A DNA stretch of 64,000 nucleotides from Actinobacteria bacterium IMCC26256 (GTDB taxonomy: Bacteria; Actinomycetota; Acidimicrobiia; IMCC26256), in the NCBI GenBank assembly GCA_001023575.1, contig CP011489.1, forward strand, positions 248,001 through 312,000, written 5' to 3'. Under the pieces are notes generated by a model that made no database searches, had not been told where the DNA came from, and saw only the letters and a list, made by a program, of their open reading frames with translations. Position 1 is the first letter of the stretch. Each line of letters starts with the position of its first letter. Shown here in pieces: positions 1 to 11,065 of the stretch. The translations under genes were made by a program, and so were the position numbers.

Positions 1-9
1 GGAGGTCGT

Positions 10-852
10 GTGACAACAGATTTTGATCCACCCGCAGGAATACTCCGCGAGGTTGTAGCGCTTGCTCTTCGAGAAGACTTCGGCCTCCTTGGAGATCTCA
101 CCTCGCTTGCTGTGATCCCTGAGGATGCATATGGAACCGGGAGATTCGTATCGCGTGCAGACGCAGTAATTGCTGGTACAGCGGCTGCTAGTGAAGTCTT
201 TCGCCAGGTCGACTCTGACCTAGTAGTTGCATGGACATCACCTGATGGATCAGATGTTCAACCCGGTGCTGCGTTTGGCTTAGTGAGCGGCTCGCTTCGA
301 TCAATTCTCTCTGCAGAGCGCACAGCCTTGAATCTCCTCCAGCACTGCTCTGGAGTTGCGACCCTCACGCGGCGTTACGTGAGGAGCGCACATGGGAAGG
401 CTCAGATTCGCGATACGAGAAAGACGCTTCCCGGGCTACGCGCTCTGGAGAAGGCCGCGGTGCGTGCCGGTGGTGGGTTTAACCATCGGGAGTGCCTCTC
501 AGATGCGGTACTAATTAAGGACAACCACCTTGTTCACTATGACCTCACCTCTGCGGTGCGCAGGGCTAAAGCTCATTGGCCGGGGCGAATCGTCGAGGTC
601 GAGTGCGACACGCTCGACCAAATGCGAGAGGCGATCGAGGTAGGCGCTGATTTAATTCTCCTCGACAACATGACTCCTGAGATGGTTCGAGAGGCTCGCC
701 AGATTGCGGGTTCTGAGGTTCAACTAGAGGTATCTGGCGGGGTCTCAATAGATACTGTCGGCGACTATGCGCTGGCGGGTGCAACATTTATATCGGTAGG
801 CGCAATTACGCACTCGGCCCCAGCGGTCGACATAGGACTGGACCTCGATTAA
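10..852 (+). CDS. nadC: Nicotinate-nucleotide pyrophosphorylase (quinolinate phosphoribosyltransferase)
   Basis: This cytosolic enzyme converts quinolinate and PRPP to nicotinate mononucleotide, CO2 and PPi in de novo NAD synthesis. The 280-residue length is normal. The substrate-binding signature RKTLPG lies at residues 137-142, followed by NHR (158-160), KDNH near 170, an ExE pair in VEVEC, and LLDNM and EVSGG in the C-terminal barrel. The start is GTG at 10, with GGAGG at 1-5 just upstream. The coaX start codon follows the stop directly, so the two are probably translated as one unit. In related genomes nadB or nadA often lies upstream, which is outside this window. Confidence 0.95.
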   Translation: MTTDFDPPAGILREVVALALREDFGLLGDLTSLAVIPEDAYGTGRFVSRADAVIAGTAAASEVFRQVDSDLVVAWTSPDGSDVQPGAAFGLVSGSLRSILSAERTALNLLQHCSGVATLTRRYVRSAHGKAQIRDTRKTLPGLRALEKAAVRAGGGFNHRECLSDAVLIKDNHLVHYDLTSAVRRAKAHWPGRIVEVECDTLDQMREAIEVGADLILLDNMTPEMVREARQIAGSEVQLEVSGGVSIDTVGDYALAGATFISVGAITHSAPAVDIGLDLD

Positions 853-1617
853 ATGCTTCTTGCAATCGATACAGGAAACACACAGACTGTCATTGGGCTA
901 TTTGATGGGGAGACCCTCGCTGACCACTGGCGCATCGCGACTGCAGCTGAGCGGACCTCGGACGAGCTCGCATTGATGATTCAGCAGTTCCTTGGGTTCC
1001 ACGGGTTTTCGTTTGATGACGAAATTACCGGAGTTGCGATCTGCTCTGGGGTACCTCGGATCACTGCGTCGCTTCGTGATATGACCCGCAGATACTTTGG
1101 TTTTGAGGCGCTAGTGATTGAGCCCGGCGTCCGAACGGGAATGCCGATTCTTTATGACAACCCTAAGGAAGTTGGGCCAGATCGCATCGCAGACGCGGTC
1201 GCAGCGTATGAAAAATATGGTGGACCGACAGTCGTTGTGGATTTTGGAACTGCCAACACCATTGAGGCCATTAGCGAAAAAGGTGAGTATCTCGGTGGTG
1301 CGATTCTTCCAGGGATCGAGATCTCCTTAGATGCATTATTTGGGCGCGCCGCTGCCCTACGCAGAGTGGAACTCGTTGCGCCTAGAAATGTGATTGGTAA
1401 GACCACGGTGGAGTCGATTCAGTCCGGTGCTATCTATGGATTTAGTGGTCAGGTCGATTCGATGGTTGAGCGTTTCCAAGCAGAGTTAGGGAAATGCACA
1501 GTCATCGCAACAGGTGGATTGGCGGAGCTTATGGTTCCATACTCGAGAACCATTGAGCACTTCGAGCCGTGGCTCACCCTCGAGGGTCTACGCATTGTGT
1601 GGGAGAGAAACCAGTGA
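853..1617 (+). CDS. coaX: Type III pantothenate kinase
   Basis: This kinase phosphorylates pantothenate with ATP, the first step of coenzyme A synthesis. The 254-residue protein has the ASKHA fold signatures of the CoaX type: an N-terminal phosphate loop AIDTGNTQTVIGLF (residues 4-17), GVRTGMPI, the DRIADAV stretch, VDFGTANT and GGAILPGI, then TGGLAEL near the C terminus. ATG at 853 abuts the nadC stop with no gap. Its own stop overlaps the lysS GTG by four bases. The nadC-coaX pair links NAD and CoA cofactor synthesis. Type III kinases lack feedback inhibition by CoA; that is family knowledge, not something read here. Confidence 0.95.
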   Translation: MLLAIDTGNTQTVIGLFDGETLADHWRIATAAERTSDELALMIQQFLGFHGFSFDDEITGVAICSGVPRITASLRDMTRRYFGFEALVIEPGVRTGMPILYDNPKEVGPDRIADAVAAYEKYGGPTVVVDFGTANTIEAISEKGEYLGGAILPGIEISLDALFGRAAALRRVELVAPRNVIGKTTVESIQSGAIYGFSGQVDSMVERFQAELGKCTVIATGGLAELMVPYSRTIEHFEPWLTLEGLRIVWERNQ

Positions 1618-3167
1618 CCGATACTCCAGAACGCCCAACAGATGAACGAACGCGCCGCCTCGAAAAAGTCGAGAGGATGCGTGCCGCGGGCATCGAGCCC
1701 TATCCAGTGCGTTTTGACCGCAGCACGACTATCGGTGGCTTGCGCGAAAAGTTTCCAGACCTTGAGGCCGGCACTGAGACCGATGAAGTCGTGCGCATAG
1801 CCGGTCGTCTATTGCTCCTGAGGCGCCAAGGAAAACTCACATTTGCAACGATGCGCGATGGCTCTGGGGCGGTGCAGCTATTTGTCTCCGAGGGCGAGAT
1901 AGGCATTGAAGGACACAACGACTTCGACGCTCTTGACCTAGGGGATTGGGTTGGTGTCGAGGGAGTTGTAATGACAACACGCAAAGGTGAGCTATCGGTA
2001 AAGGTGAGATCCTTCCAATTGCTCGCCAAGGCGCTGCGGCCTCTCCCCGACAAGTGGCACGGGCTCTCGGATGTCGATACTCGTTTCCGTCAGAGGTATG
2101 TCGACCTAATTGTCAACGAAGATGCTCGTCGCGTATTTGAGATTCGATTCAAAGTAATGGCTGCTATCCGTGACTACCTCGGCTCGCTTGGGTTTATCGA
2201 GGTCGAGACCCCGGTGCTCCACGATCAGGCTGGCGGTGCGGCGGCGCGACCATTCCTGACGCACCACAATGCTCTCGACATGGATCTCGTACTCCGCATT
2301 GCTCTCGAACTACATCTAAAGCGTCTAATCGTCGCAGGCTTTGACAAGGTCTATGAGATGGGCAGGGTATTTAGAAATGAGGGGCTCTCCACTCGCCACA
2401 ACCCTGAGTTCACAATGCTCGAACTCTACGAAGCATTTGTTGACTATGGCGAGATGATGACTCTGACAGAAGAGTTGGTTGCACACTGCGCGATGGTTGC
2501 TCTCGGAACAACACAAGTTATTCACGATGGCGAGGTGCTTGAGTTAGCTCCGCCTTGGAGGCGCGTGACGCTTCGCGATGCAATCATCGAGCATGCTGGT
2601 GTCGACGTGCACCCAAGTATGCCGGTTGAGGCAGTACGTGTTCTCTGTGACAAGTTTGAGGTGCCGTACGAGCAGTCGTGGGGATCAGGAAAACTTATGC
2701 TCGAGATCTACGAGAAGACGACGGAGCACAAGTTGGTAGGCCCAGTATTCGTGCTTGATTACCCGAGAGAGGTCTCGCCACTTGCCAGAGTGCATCGAGA
2801 TGACCCGACATTGACGGAGCGCTTTGAGGCGATAATTGGTGGGCGCGAACTCGCCAATGCGTTTAGTGAGCTGAACGATCCAGTTGATCAGCGCGAGCGA
2901 TTTGAAGCACAGGCGCAGCTCCAAGCAGATGGCGATGCAGAGGCGCACGGGGTGGATGAAGATTATTTGCGGGCCATTGAGTATGGGCTCCCGCCGACCG
3001 GTGGTCTCGGTATCGGGATCGACCGGTTAGTGATGCTCATCGCAGGGGTTGCATCCATTCGCGAAGTAATCCTCTTTCCACAGTCGCGCCCTGAGAGGCC
3101 AGAGGTAATCAGAGCACTAGCTGTGGAAGAACCAGAGAGCGATATCGAGAGCACGCCCACTAGTTAG
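1614..3167 (+). CDS. lysS: Lysyl-tRNA synthetase, class II
   Basis: This synthetase charges tRNA-Lys. The chosen GTG at 1614 overlaps the coaX stop (GTGA) and follows a purine-rich GGGAGAG stretch, giving 517 residues. An earlier in-frame start at 1569 lies inside coaX and adds no conserved sequence. An N-terminal OB-fold anticodon-binding domain covers roughly residues 40-150. The class II catalytic core has motif 1 (GFIEVETPVLHDQAGG), motif 2 (FRNEGLSTRHNPEFTMLE) and motif 3 (GLGIGIDRLVML). The gene ends 23 bases before the convergent polyprenyl synthase gene. Confidence 0.96.
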   Translation: MTDTPERPTDERTRRLEKVERMRAAGIEPYPVRFDRSTTIGGLREKFPDLEAGTETDEVVRIAGRLLLLRRQGKLTFATMRDGSGAVQLFVSEGEIGIEGHNDFDALDLGDWVGVEGVVMTTRKGELSVKVRSFQLLAKALRPLPDKWHGLSDVDTRFRQRYVDLIVNEDARRVFEIRFKVMAAIRDYLGSLGFIEVETPVLHDQAGGAAARPFLTHHNALDMDLVLRIALELHLKRLIVAGFDKVYEMGRVFRNEGLSTRHNPEFTMLELYEAFVDYGEMMTLTEELVAHCAMVALGTTQVIHDGEVLELAPPWRRVTLRDAIIEHAGVDVHPSMPVEAVRVLCDKFEVPYEQSWGSGKLMLEIYEKTTEHKLVGPVFVLDYPREVSPLARVHRDDPTLTERFEAIIGGRELANAFSELNDPVDQRERFEAQAQLQADGDAEAHGVDEDYLRAIEYGLPPTGGLGIGIDRLVMLIAGVASIREVILFPQSRPERPEVIRALAVEEPESDIESTPTS

Positions 3168-3190
3168 TGCTGCGTGCTTAGTATTTCTTC

Positions 3191-4186
3191 TTAGGTGCTT
3201 CGGAGTATCAGTGTCTCCACGAGGCGGCACATGCCACTAATAATTTCTGGGTCGAGAGCCTTCGCGTTTGCAAGAGCCGCTTTGGCCTGCTCGGCCTCTG
3301 AGTTAGCGAACTCGCGAGCAATCTGTAGCCCATCGCTCTTGCGAACCAGGTCACGAATTGCATCTGCCTCATCCTGCGTGACTTTCTCGCCGAGCATTGA
3401 TCGCAGCTCAGGTGATTGCTCTCGAGCGCAGATAACCGGGAGCGTGTAGACGCCCTCCATGATGTCGTTGCCAGCAGGCTTGCCGAGAGTCTCAGTGTCA
3501 GCGGTTAGGTCGAGAATATCGTCGACGATCTGGAAGCAAATTCCTAGGTGCTCACCAAACGCGGTCAGAGCGTCAAGCGTAGATTCGTCGACATCAGAGA
3601 CCATCCCGCCGATACGGCACGATGTCCCAAATAGTGATGCGGTCTTACCTGCAATTGTGGATAGATAGGCATCTCGATCGTGGTCTGCATCGAAGGTGTG
3701 CTGTAGTTCGAGTATCTGACCTCTGCAGAGTTCAGTGATTGTTGTTGCAAGTAAGGATGCGACGTCGGCACCGAGTGACGCCGCAATCTCTGATGCTTTC
3801 GCTAGTAAGAAGTCGCCAGCAAGAATCGCCACAATGTTGGACCAACGGGAATTAACGCTCTCAACACCTCGGCGAGTCTTGGCCTCGTCGATTACGTCGT
3901 CGTGGTAGAGGGAGCCGATATGAACCAACTCAACTGAGCATCCACCAGCGATGGCGGCTGAGCTCGCCGAGCGCTCTGAGTGTTTGCTGCCGCTAACGCC
4001 GAGAGATGCGTAGGCCGAGCAGATAGTCAGAGCGGGGCGAAGCCGTTTCCCTCCGGCTGCGACTAAATGCCCAGCAACATCTGCGAGAAATGGGTCTGAG
4101 TGGGCTACTGAGGACCGCAGCGCATCCTCAACGCGAATGAGATCGGTTGGGAGTTCGGGGAGGCCGAGCGCCTCAAGCGGTGACAT
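3191..4186 (-). CDS. Polyprenyl diphosphate synthase (long-chain trans-isoprenyl type)
   Basis: This all-trans polyprenyl synthase condenses IPP onto allylic diphosphates, most likely to make the menaquinone side chain. Both aspartate-rich motifs are present: DDVIDEAKTRRG (first) and QIVDDILD (second), along with GGKRLRPAL near the N terminus. I chose ATG at 4186 (MSPLEALGLPELP), which gives 331 residues, typical of the family. The frame stays open upstream to 4345 and other starts exist (for example ATG at 4282), but that extension is unlike the family and runs through an inverted repeat. The exact chain length cannot be told, so no symbol is given. It is divergent from clpC. Confidence 0.85.
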   Translation of the reverse strand: MSPLEALGLPELPTDLIRVEDALRSSVAHSDPFLADVAGHLVAAGGKRLRPALTICSAYASLGVSGSKHSERSASSAAIAGGCSVELVHIGSLYHDDVIDEAKTRRGVESVNSRWSNIVAILAGDFLLAKASEIAASLGADVASLLATTITELCRGQILELQHTFDADHDRDAYLSTIAGKTASLFGTSCRIGGMVSDVDESTLDALTAFGEHLGICFQIVDDILDLTADTETLGKPAGNDIMEGVYTLPVICAREQSPELRSMLGEKVTQDEADAIRDLVRKSDGLQIAREFANSEAEQAKAALANAKALDPEIISGMCRLVETLILRST

Positions 4187-4285
4187 GTTTATGCAGGTTA
4201 CGGCCCTCGGCGGATCCTCTCCAACCGGGCTCGGGAACAAATCAGCGCGCTGTGACGTATTACCTACATCGAAAAAATCCATGCA

Positions 4286-4304
4286 CTTAGGGTATGACCC
4301 TAAG
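4286..4304. promoter_or_regulatory. Perfect inverted repeat, possible operator
   Basis: CTTAGGGT and ACCCTAAG form perfect 8-bp arms around a 3-base centre. It lies between the divergent polyprenyl synthase and clpC, about 100 bases upstream of the chosen synthase ATG. The symmetry suggests a dimeric regulator site. The binding protein is unknown. It shares TAGGGT with the iron box at 24169 but does not fit the 19-bp iron-box consensus. Confidence 0.4.
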
Positions 4305-4358
4305 GGAATGGGATTCTTGGCCGATACAATGCGGGTCCGGTGCAATACCCGGGGCAGG

Positions 4359-4380
4359 CTTGAGGATTAAGAGACTCAAG
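4359..4380. promoter_or_regulatory. HAIR-like inverted repeat upstream of clpC (candidate HspR site)
   Basis: CTTGAGG, 8 bases, then ACTCAAG. The HspR-associated inverted repeat consensus is CTTGAGT-N7-ACTCAAG, so this copy has one arm mismatch and one extra spacer base. It sits about 108 bases upstream of the clpC start, a plausible operator position for a heat-shock chaperone gene. No hspR gene is visible in the window. Confidence 0.45.
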
Positions 4381-4487
4381 AGTGCTATCACCAGTTATAG
4401 CGTTTCAGCAAGACAGTTATACCGAGACAATTACAGCGAGCCAGACTTCATAGTCAGATCCATAAAAGCCACGAGAGGTGGTCTCAA

Positions 4488-6986
<2,499 letters not shown>

Positions 6987-7008
6987 GGCGGTAGCGGAGC
7001 GCGATCGC

Positions 7009-7881
7009 ATGGCGCGATGGCGTTTAATTTTGTTGTTGCTTGCGGCGAGCTTTTTGCTCGCCGCTTGCCGCGTCGATACCGCTGTGGTCTTGAGACTCAA
7101 TAGTGATGGCTCTGGACGCGTAATCCTCCAGGTTCATATAGATAAGGCCGCTGTAACTGCAGCCGAGGTAGACGGTCGAACGCTGGAGACAACTCTGCGC
7201 GTAGACGATCTATCCGCTGCAGGTTGGCACATCTCGAAGTGGCGGCGCACTAGCGAAGGCGCGTCGATAACCGCATGGCACTCGTTTGTGAATCCGCAGG
7301 GTGTTGCGCCGATTCTCGCGGAAATAGCCGGAGCCGAGTCCTCGTTCTTCAAAAGAGCCGTGGTCATTCATAAGCCTGGAGCACTTGTTGATAAATACTC
7401 TGTTGATCTCGAACTAGACCCCGATGCGCTCAAACTTGGATTGGCGAATGACCCAGCGCTGTCACAGTTATTACGCAACGCAGGGGTAGCGCCTGAGATC
7501 GTCGAGGAGAACCTCAACGATCGCGCCGCAAGTGATATTCGCTTCTCCCTAAAGTCTGAGTTGCCCGGGGGAGTGATTAGCAGCGCAGCGAGCAAGGGCG
7601 ATGCGAAAGATGGAGCGGCTAGTAGCGGTCGCATCGCATTAGCTAGCTCGACCAAGGTATGGCATCCAAAAGCTATATCGCTGCTTCTTCTTGGAGTCGC
7701 ACTCGTTATTAGCGCGCTCTTAGTTCTACTTGCAGGTTCGATCCGCTCACGCCGCAGGCCACACGGACGGCACGCAAATCGTCATGGACACCATGGAGCT
7801 CACGCCCCTGCTCAACCGAGCGATGAGGTGGAGATGCATAGGCGTCGCAGCGAGCACGGTAAGCATGCTCCCCATAAGTGA
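7009..7881 (+). CDS. Predicted lipoprotein with C-terminal membrane segment and His-rich tail (LppM-like)
   Basis: The function is unknown. An N-terminal signal peptide ends in a lipobox (LLAAC, Cys at residue 20), predicting lipidation. The domain up to about residue 215 resembles the actinobacterial LppM-type lipoprotein domain, recognised only by pattern (RVDTAVVLRLNSDGSG opening). A hydrophobic helix at about 220-243 is followed by SIRSRRR and a basic tail with ten histidines in about 45 residues. If both anchors are real, the domain is tied to the membrane at each end and the tail is cytoplasmic. It begins 22 bases after the clpC stop. Confidence 0.75.
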   Translation: MARWRLILLLLAASFLLAACRVDTAVVLRLNSDGSGRVILQVHIDKAAVTAAEVDGRTLETTLRVDDLSAAGWHISKWRRTSEGASITAWHSFVNPQGVAPILAEIAGAESSFFKRAVVIHKPGALVDKYSVDLELDPDALKLGLANDPALSQLLRNAGVAPEIVEENLNDRAASDIRFSLKSELPGGVISSAASKGDAKDGAASSGRIALASSTKVWHPKAISLLLLGVALVISALLVLLAGSIRSRRRPHGRHANRHGHHGAHAPAQPSDEVEMHRRRSEHGKHAPHK

Positions 7882-7921
7882 CGCGTATTACTCGCTTTCT
7901 GATTCCGTTCTCTGGTGCTAC

Positions 7922-8542
7922 TCAGCTTGATAGAAGTGCGTTAAGTCGTTCTGGGAACTCAAGCAATGACGCCATCACAAAATTGGCGCCTTCACCCATG
8001 AGTTCAGTTGCGCTCCATGGCCCAGTAGCGACGCCAATAGCTGTGATGCCTGCGACGAGTGCCGCATGCATATCTGGCGGGGTGTCGCCGACGTAGGCAA
8101 GTGCAGAGTGCTCGATTAGTGCATCTGCCTTTGCGGGGCCATGACGCCACCCCACTACATGCGCTGCTTTTAGGCCAACGGCATCGAGGCAGCGGTGCGC
8201 ATTGGGCTCAAACTTGGCGGTGATGACGAGATTCTTGCCACCCGCAGCCTCAACAGCCTCGAACGCCTCGAGTGCCCCAGGGAGGAGGCTTGATCCCTTC
8301 GGGCCTAGATCTGCATAGATGGAGCGAAAGTGATCACAGACGCCGTCTATCTCCTCTGGGGGGAAGTAATCGGCAAGAACGGTCTCGAGTGTTGGACCGA
8401 GCTGCTCTGAGAGTTCGTCTCCCGGAATTGACGTTCCTAGAAGGCGGTTTAGGGCCTCGAAAGTATTGGCCACACCGGGGCGTGAGTCGATCAGAGTCAT
8501 GTCTAAATCGAAGCCGATTACTAGATGCGCGAATTGTGTCAC
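7922..8542 (-). CDS. HAD-superfamily hydrolase, phosphoglycolate phosphatase-like
   Basis: A 206-residue HAD phosphatase. The nucleophile motif is FDLDMTLIDS at residues 10-19 (DxDxT). A cap domain follows, then a motif II-like LVITAKFEPN, a lysine in GPAKAD and the acidic motif YVGDTPPDMHAA. The layout matches the Gph/phosphoglycolate phosphatase subgroup, but HAD substrates cannot be assigned from sequence, so no symbol is given. It diverges from radA with only 22 bases between start codons, so the two promoters must overlap or lie inside the genes. It converges on the lipoprotein gene. Confidence 0.85.
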   Translation of the reverse strand: MTQFAHLVIGFDLDMTLIDSRPGVANTFEALNRLLGTSIPGDELSEQLGPTLETVLADYFPPEEIDGVCDHFRSIYADLGPKGSSLLPGALEAFEAVEAAGGKNLVITAKFEPNAHRCLDAVGLKAAHVVGWRHGPAKADALIEHSALAYVGDTPPDMHAALVAGITAIGVATGPWSATELMGEGANFVMASLLEFPERLNALLSS

Positions 8543-8564
8543 AGCCCTACGCTACGCTTCCTCT

Positions 8565-9932
8565 ATGACTCGAACACGTGTTCGCCATTCCTGTACCGAT
8601 TGTGGAGCCCAAACTCCCCGCTGGCTAGGGCGTTGCCCAGAGTGCGGTGCATGGAACACACTCGTCGAAGAGGTTGCCGTGCCTCAGGCTCGAGCGGCCT
8701 CTAGCGCTATGCCAACGGCCGTCTCTATCAACTTGATCGATCCAATCGGGGCACAGCGTCGCGCTACCGGTGTCCCTGAGTTGGATCGAGTCTTAGATGG
8801 AGGGTTGGTCCCTGGTTCGGTGACCCTCCTTGTAGGCGAGCCCGGTATGGGTAAGTCAACCCTCATGCTCCAGGCGCTTGGGCGCATGGCTGCGGATGGT
8901 GCGCGTTGCTTACTGGTATCTGCAGAGGAGTCATGCGAGCAAGTGCGGATGCGCGCTGACCGACTCGGGGTCCTTGAGCCAAGCCTCCTCGTCGTATCAG
9001 ATACTTCACTCCACAATGTGTTGGCGCAGGTTGATGCCGTCGCCCCTGATGTACTTGCGATCGACTCCATTCAAACAGTGCACGATCCAGACCTTCCAGG
9101 AAGCCCGGGATCGGTAACTCAAGTTAGGGAGTGCGCACAGCGCTTAGTGCGTTTAGCGAAGGAGCGGGGTATCTCTGTTGTATTGGTCGGGCATGTCACA
9201 AAAGATGGGCAACTCGCCGGACCGCGCGCACTCGAGCATGTTGTAGATACCGTCCTGCAATTTGAGGGCGATCGCCACCATGCACTGCGAATGCTGCGCG
9301 CGCTTAAGCATCGCTTCGGATCAACGCACGAACTTGGATTATTCGAGATGGGGGAGGCCGGGCTCATAGATGTCCCAGATCCCTCCGCACTCTTCTTAAC
9401 CGATCGTCGCCCTGGGCTCCCAGGCTCAATCGTTGCGCCAGTGCTCGAGGGCGCACGCCCATTATTGGTAGAGGTACAGGCGCTCGTAAATTCTTCTACG
9501 GCTCCGATGCCACGCCGTAGCGCGCAGGGGCTTGAGTCGAGCCGCTTAGCGATGCTTCTTGCGGTACTAGACGCGCGAGCCGGAGTCTCAGTCGCTGACG
9601 TCGATGTCTATGCAAGCGTTGCCGGTGGAGTGCGTGTAATTGAGGCAGGCGCTGACCTCGCAGTCGCGATCGCTGTAGCGAGTGCGCGCATCGGCGTAGC
9701 AGTCCCCGATGATCTTGTAGCGATCGGTGAGATTGGATTAGGTGGGGAGTTGCGCCAAGCTGGCCAGACTCCGCGTCGCCTGGCTGAGGCTGCGCGCCTT
9801 GGATTCCGCAGAGCGATTGTCCCGGCCTCCTCGGCGGGGGTAGAGGGTATTGAGCTCATACGTGTCGGGAGTGTTGTTGAGGCACTGGCGGCCGTTGGCC
9901 TGAGCCTCGATCAGCAGCGAGCACCCTCTTAA
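8565..9932 (+). CDS. radA: DNA repair protein RadA (Sms)
   Basis: RadA is a hexameric DnaB-like helicase that helps branch migration during recombination. The 455-residue protein starts at ATG 8565. An N-terminal C4 zinc finger (CTDCG...CPECG) includes PRWLGRC. A RecA-like core follows with Walker A GEPGMGKST and Walker B VLAIDSIQT, then a Lon-protease-like C-terminal domain. The RadA-specific KNRFG motif reads KHRFG here (Asn to His), a change worth noting. An open extension upstream to 8466 lies within the divergent HAD gene and was rejected. It is followed by disA, a common actinobacterial pair. Confidence 0.95.
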   Translation: MTRTRVRHSCTDCGAQTPRWLGRCPECGAWNTLVEEVAVPQARAASSAMPTAVSINLIDPIGAQRRATGVPELDRVLDGGLVPGSVTLLVGEPGMGKSTLMLQALGRMAADGARCLLVSAEESCEQVRMRADRLGVLEPSLLVVSDTSLHNVLAQVDAVAPDVLAIDSIQTVHDPDLPGSPGSVTQVRECAQRLVRLAKERGISVVLVGHVTKDGQLAGPRALEHVVDTVLQFEGDRHHALRMLRALKHRFGSTHELGLFEMGEAGLIDVPDPSALFLTDRRPGLPGSIVAPVLEGARPLLVEVQALVNSSTAPMPRRSAQGLESSRLAMLLAVLDARAGVSVADVDVYASVAGGVRVIEAGADLAVAIAVASARIGVAVPDDLVAIGEIGLGGELRQAGQTPRRLAEAARLGFRRAIVPASSAGVEGIELIRVGSVVEALAAVGLSLDQQRAPS

Positions 9933-9987
9933 GATACGCAGCATCGCTCGGTCGCGGTAATCTCCCGCAACCTCGAGAGGAGCACCG

Positions 9988-11058
9988 TTGCCGATACCAG
10001 CAAAATCCCAAGCGATGATCAATTCGCTGCGCCTCGTTGCCCCTGGACAGCCCCTGCGAGAGGGGCTTGACCGCATCTTGCAGGCGCGAATGGGCGCGCT
10101 CATTGTCGTGGGTGATGGCCCAGAGGTGCTTGCAATCTGCTCTGGAGGGTTTCTCCTTGATGCCGAGTTCACGCCGCAGCGACTCTCAGAGTTAGCAAAA
10201 ATGGATGGTGCGATAATCCTCTCGGCGGATGCATCGCGTATTGCAAGGGCGAATGTCCACCTTGTCCCAGATCCAAATACTCCAACTACCGAGACCGGAA
10301 CACGCCATCGCACTGCGGAGCGAGTTGGTCGTCAGGTAGATGTTCCAACGATCACCGTCTCAGAGGATATGAGCGTTGTAGCGATGCACCGCCGCGGCGA
10401 GAAGCGGCAACTCGAGCCAGTCTCGCGTGTGCTCGCCCGCGCTGATCAAGCAATGCAGATTCTCGAGCGTTATCGAGTACGGCTCGACGCAGTAACTACG
10501 AGCCTCTCAGCAACAGAGATTGAAGACTTAGTGACATGGAGAGATGTTGCAACCGCTATGCAGCGTGCAGAGATGGTCCGCCGTATCTCTGAGGAGATTG
10601 ACGGATACATAAACGAACTTGGCACTGATGGGCGTCTTGTGATGCTTCAACTCGAGGAGTTGACGTCTGGTGTCGACGACGAATACCGCTTGTTAATTAG
10701 CGATTATCGATCACCAACTTCCCCAAATGCCGCAGAGATATTAGTAGCGCTCAGCGCGCTCGAGGGCGAGTCGCTTTTAGTAGTTGAGGATGTTGCTCGG
10801 ACTCTTGGTTACTCAGATGAGCAGGAGATGGAGGGGGGCGTTAGGCCACGCGGCCTGCGACTTCTTGCGAAGATTCCACGGTTGCCGGCGAGTGTCTCAG
10901 GCCAAGTTGTTGAGCAGTTCGGTTCCTTGACGCGCATTATGCGCGCAAGCCTTGATGAACTCATTGAGGTAGATGGGGTCGGCGAGGTGAGAGCGCAGGT
11001 AATCAAAGACGGAATCGCTCGTATTGTTGAGTCGTCGATTCTTGAGAGATATAAGTAG
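9988..11058 (+). CDS. disA: DNA integrity scanning protein DisA, diadenylate cyclase
   Basis: DisA makes cyclic di-AMP from two ATP and pauses at branched DNA. The 356 residues show the DAC domain (about 1-150) with the DGA motif in MDGAIILSADASR and the RHR motif in GTRHRTAERV. A helical linker and a C-terminal helix-hairpin-helix domain follow (QFGSLTRIMRASLDELIEV, then DGVGEVRAQ). The start is TTG at 9988, supported by GAGAGGAG about 5 bases upstream. It lies 55 bases after radA. RadA is reported to restrain DisA activity in other bacteria, which fits the pairing. The next gene overlaps nothing but starts 7 bases downstream. Confidence 0.95.
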   Translation: MPIPAKSQAMINSLRLVAPGQPLREGLDRILQARMGALIVVGDGPEVLAICSGGFLLDAEFTPQRLSELAKMDGAIILSADASRIARANVHLVPDPNTPTTETGTRHRTAERVGRQVDVPTITVSEDMSVVAMHRRGEKRQLEPVSRVLARADQAMQILERYRVRLDAVTTSLSATEIEDLVTWRDVATAMQRAEMVRRISEEIDGYINELGTDGRLVMLQLEELTSGVDDEYRLLISDYRSPTSPNAAEILVALSALEGESLLVVEDVARTLGYSDEQEMEGGVRPRGLRLLAKIPRLPASVSGQVVEQFGSLTRIMRASLDELIEVDGVGEVRAQVIKDGIARIVESSILERYK

Positions 11059-11065
11059 GAGCAGC

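Larger units (their letters stand above)
4187..4487. other. Divergent intergenic region between polyprenyl synthase and clpC
   Basis: About 300 bases with no supportable gene. It holds a perfect 8-bp inverted repeat (4286-4304) and a HAIR-like inverted repeat (4359-4380), both described separately. Near clpC there is a purine-rich ribosome site (GAGAGGTGG, about 4474-4482). Short open frames here have no conserved features. Confidence 0.6.
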
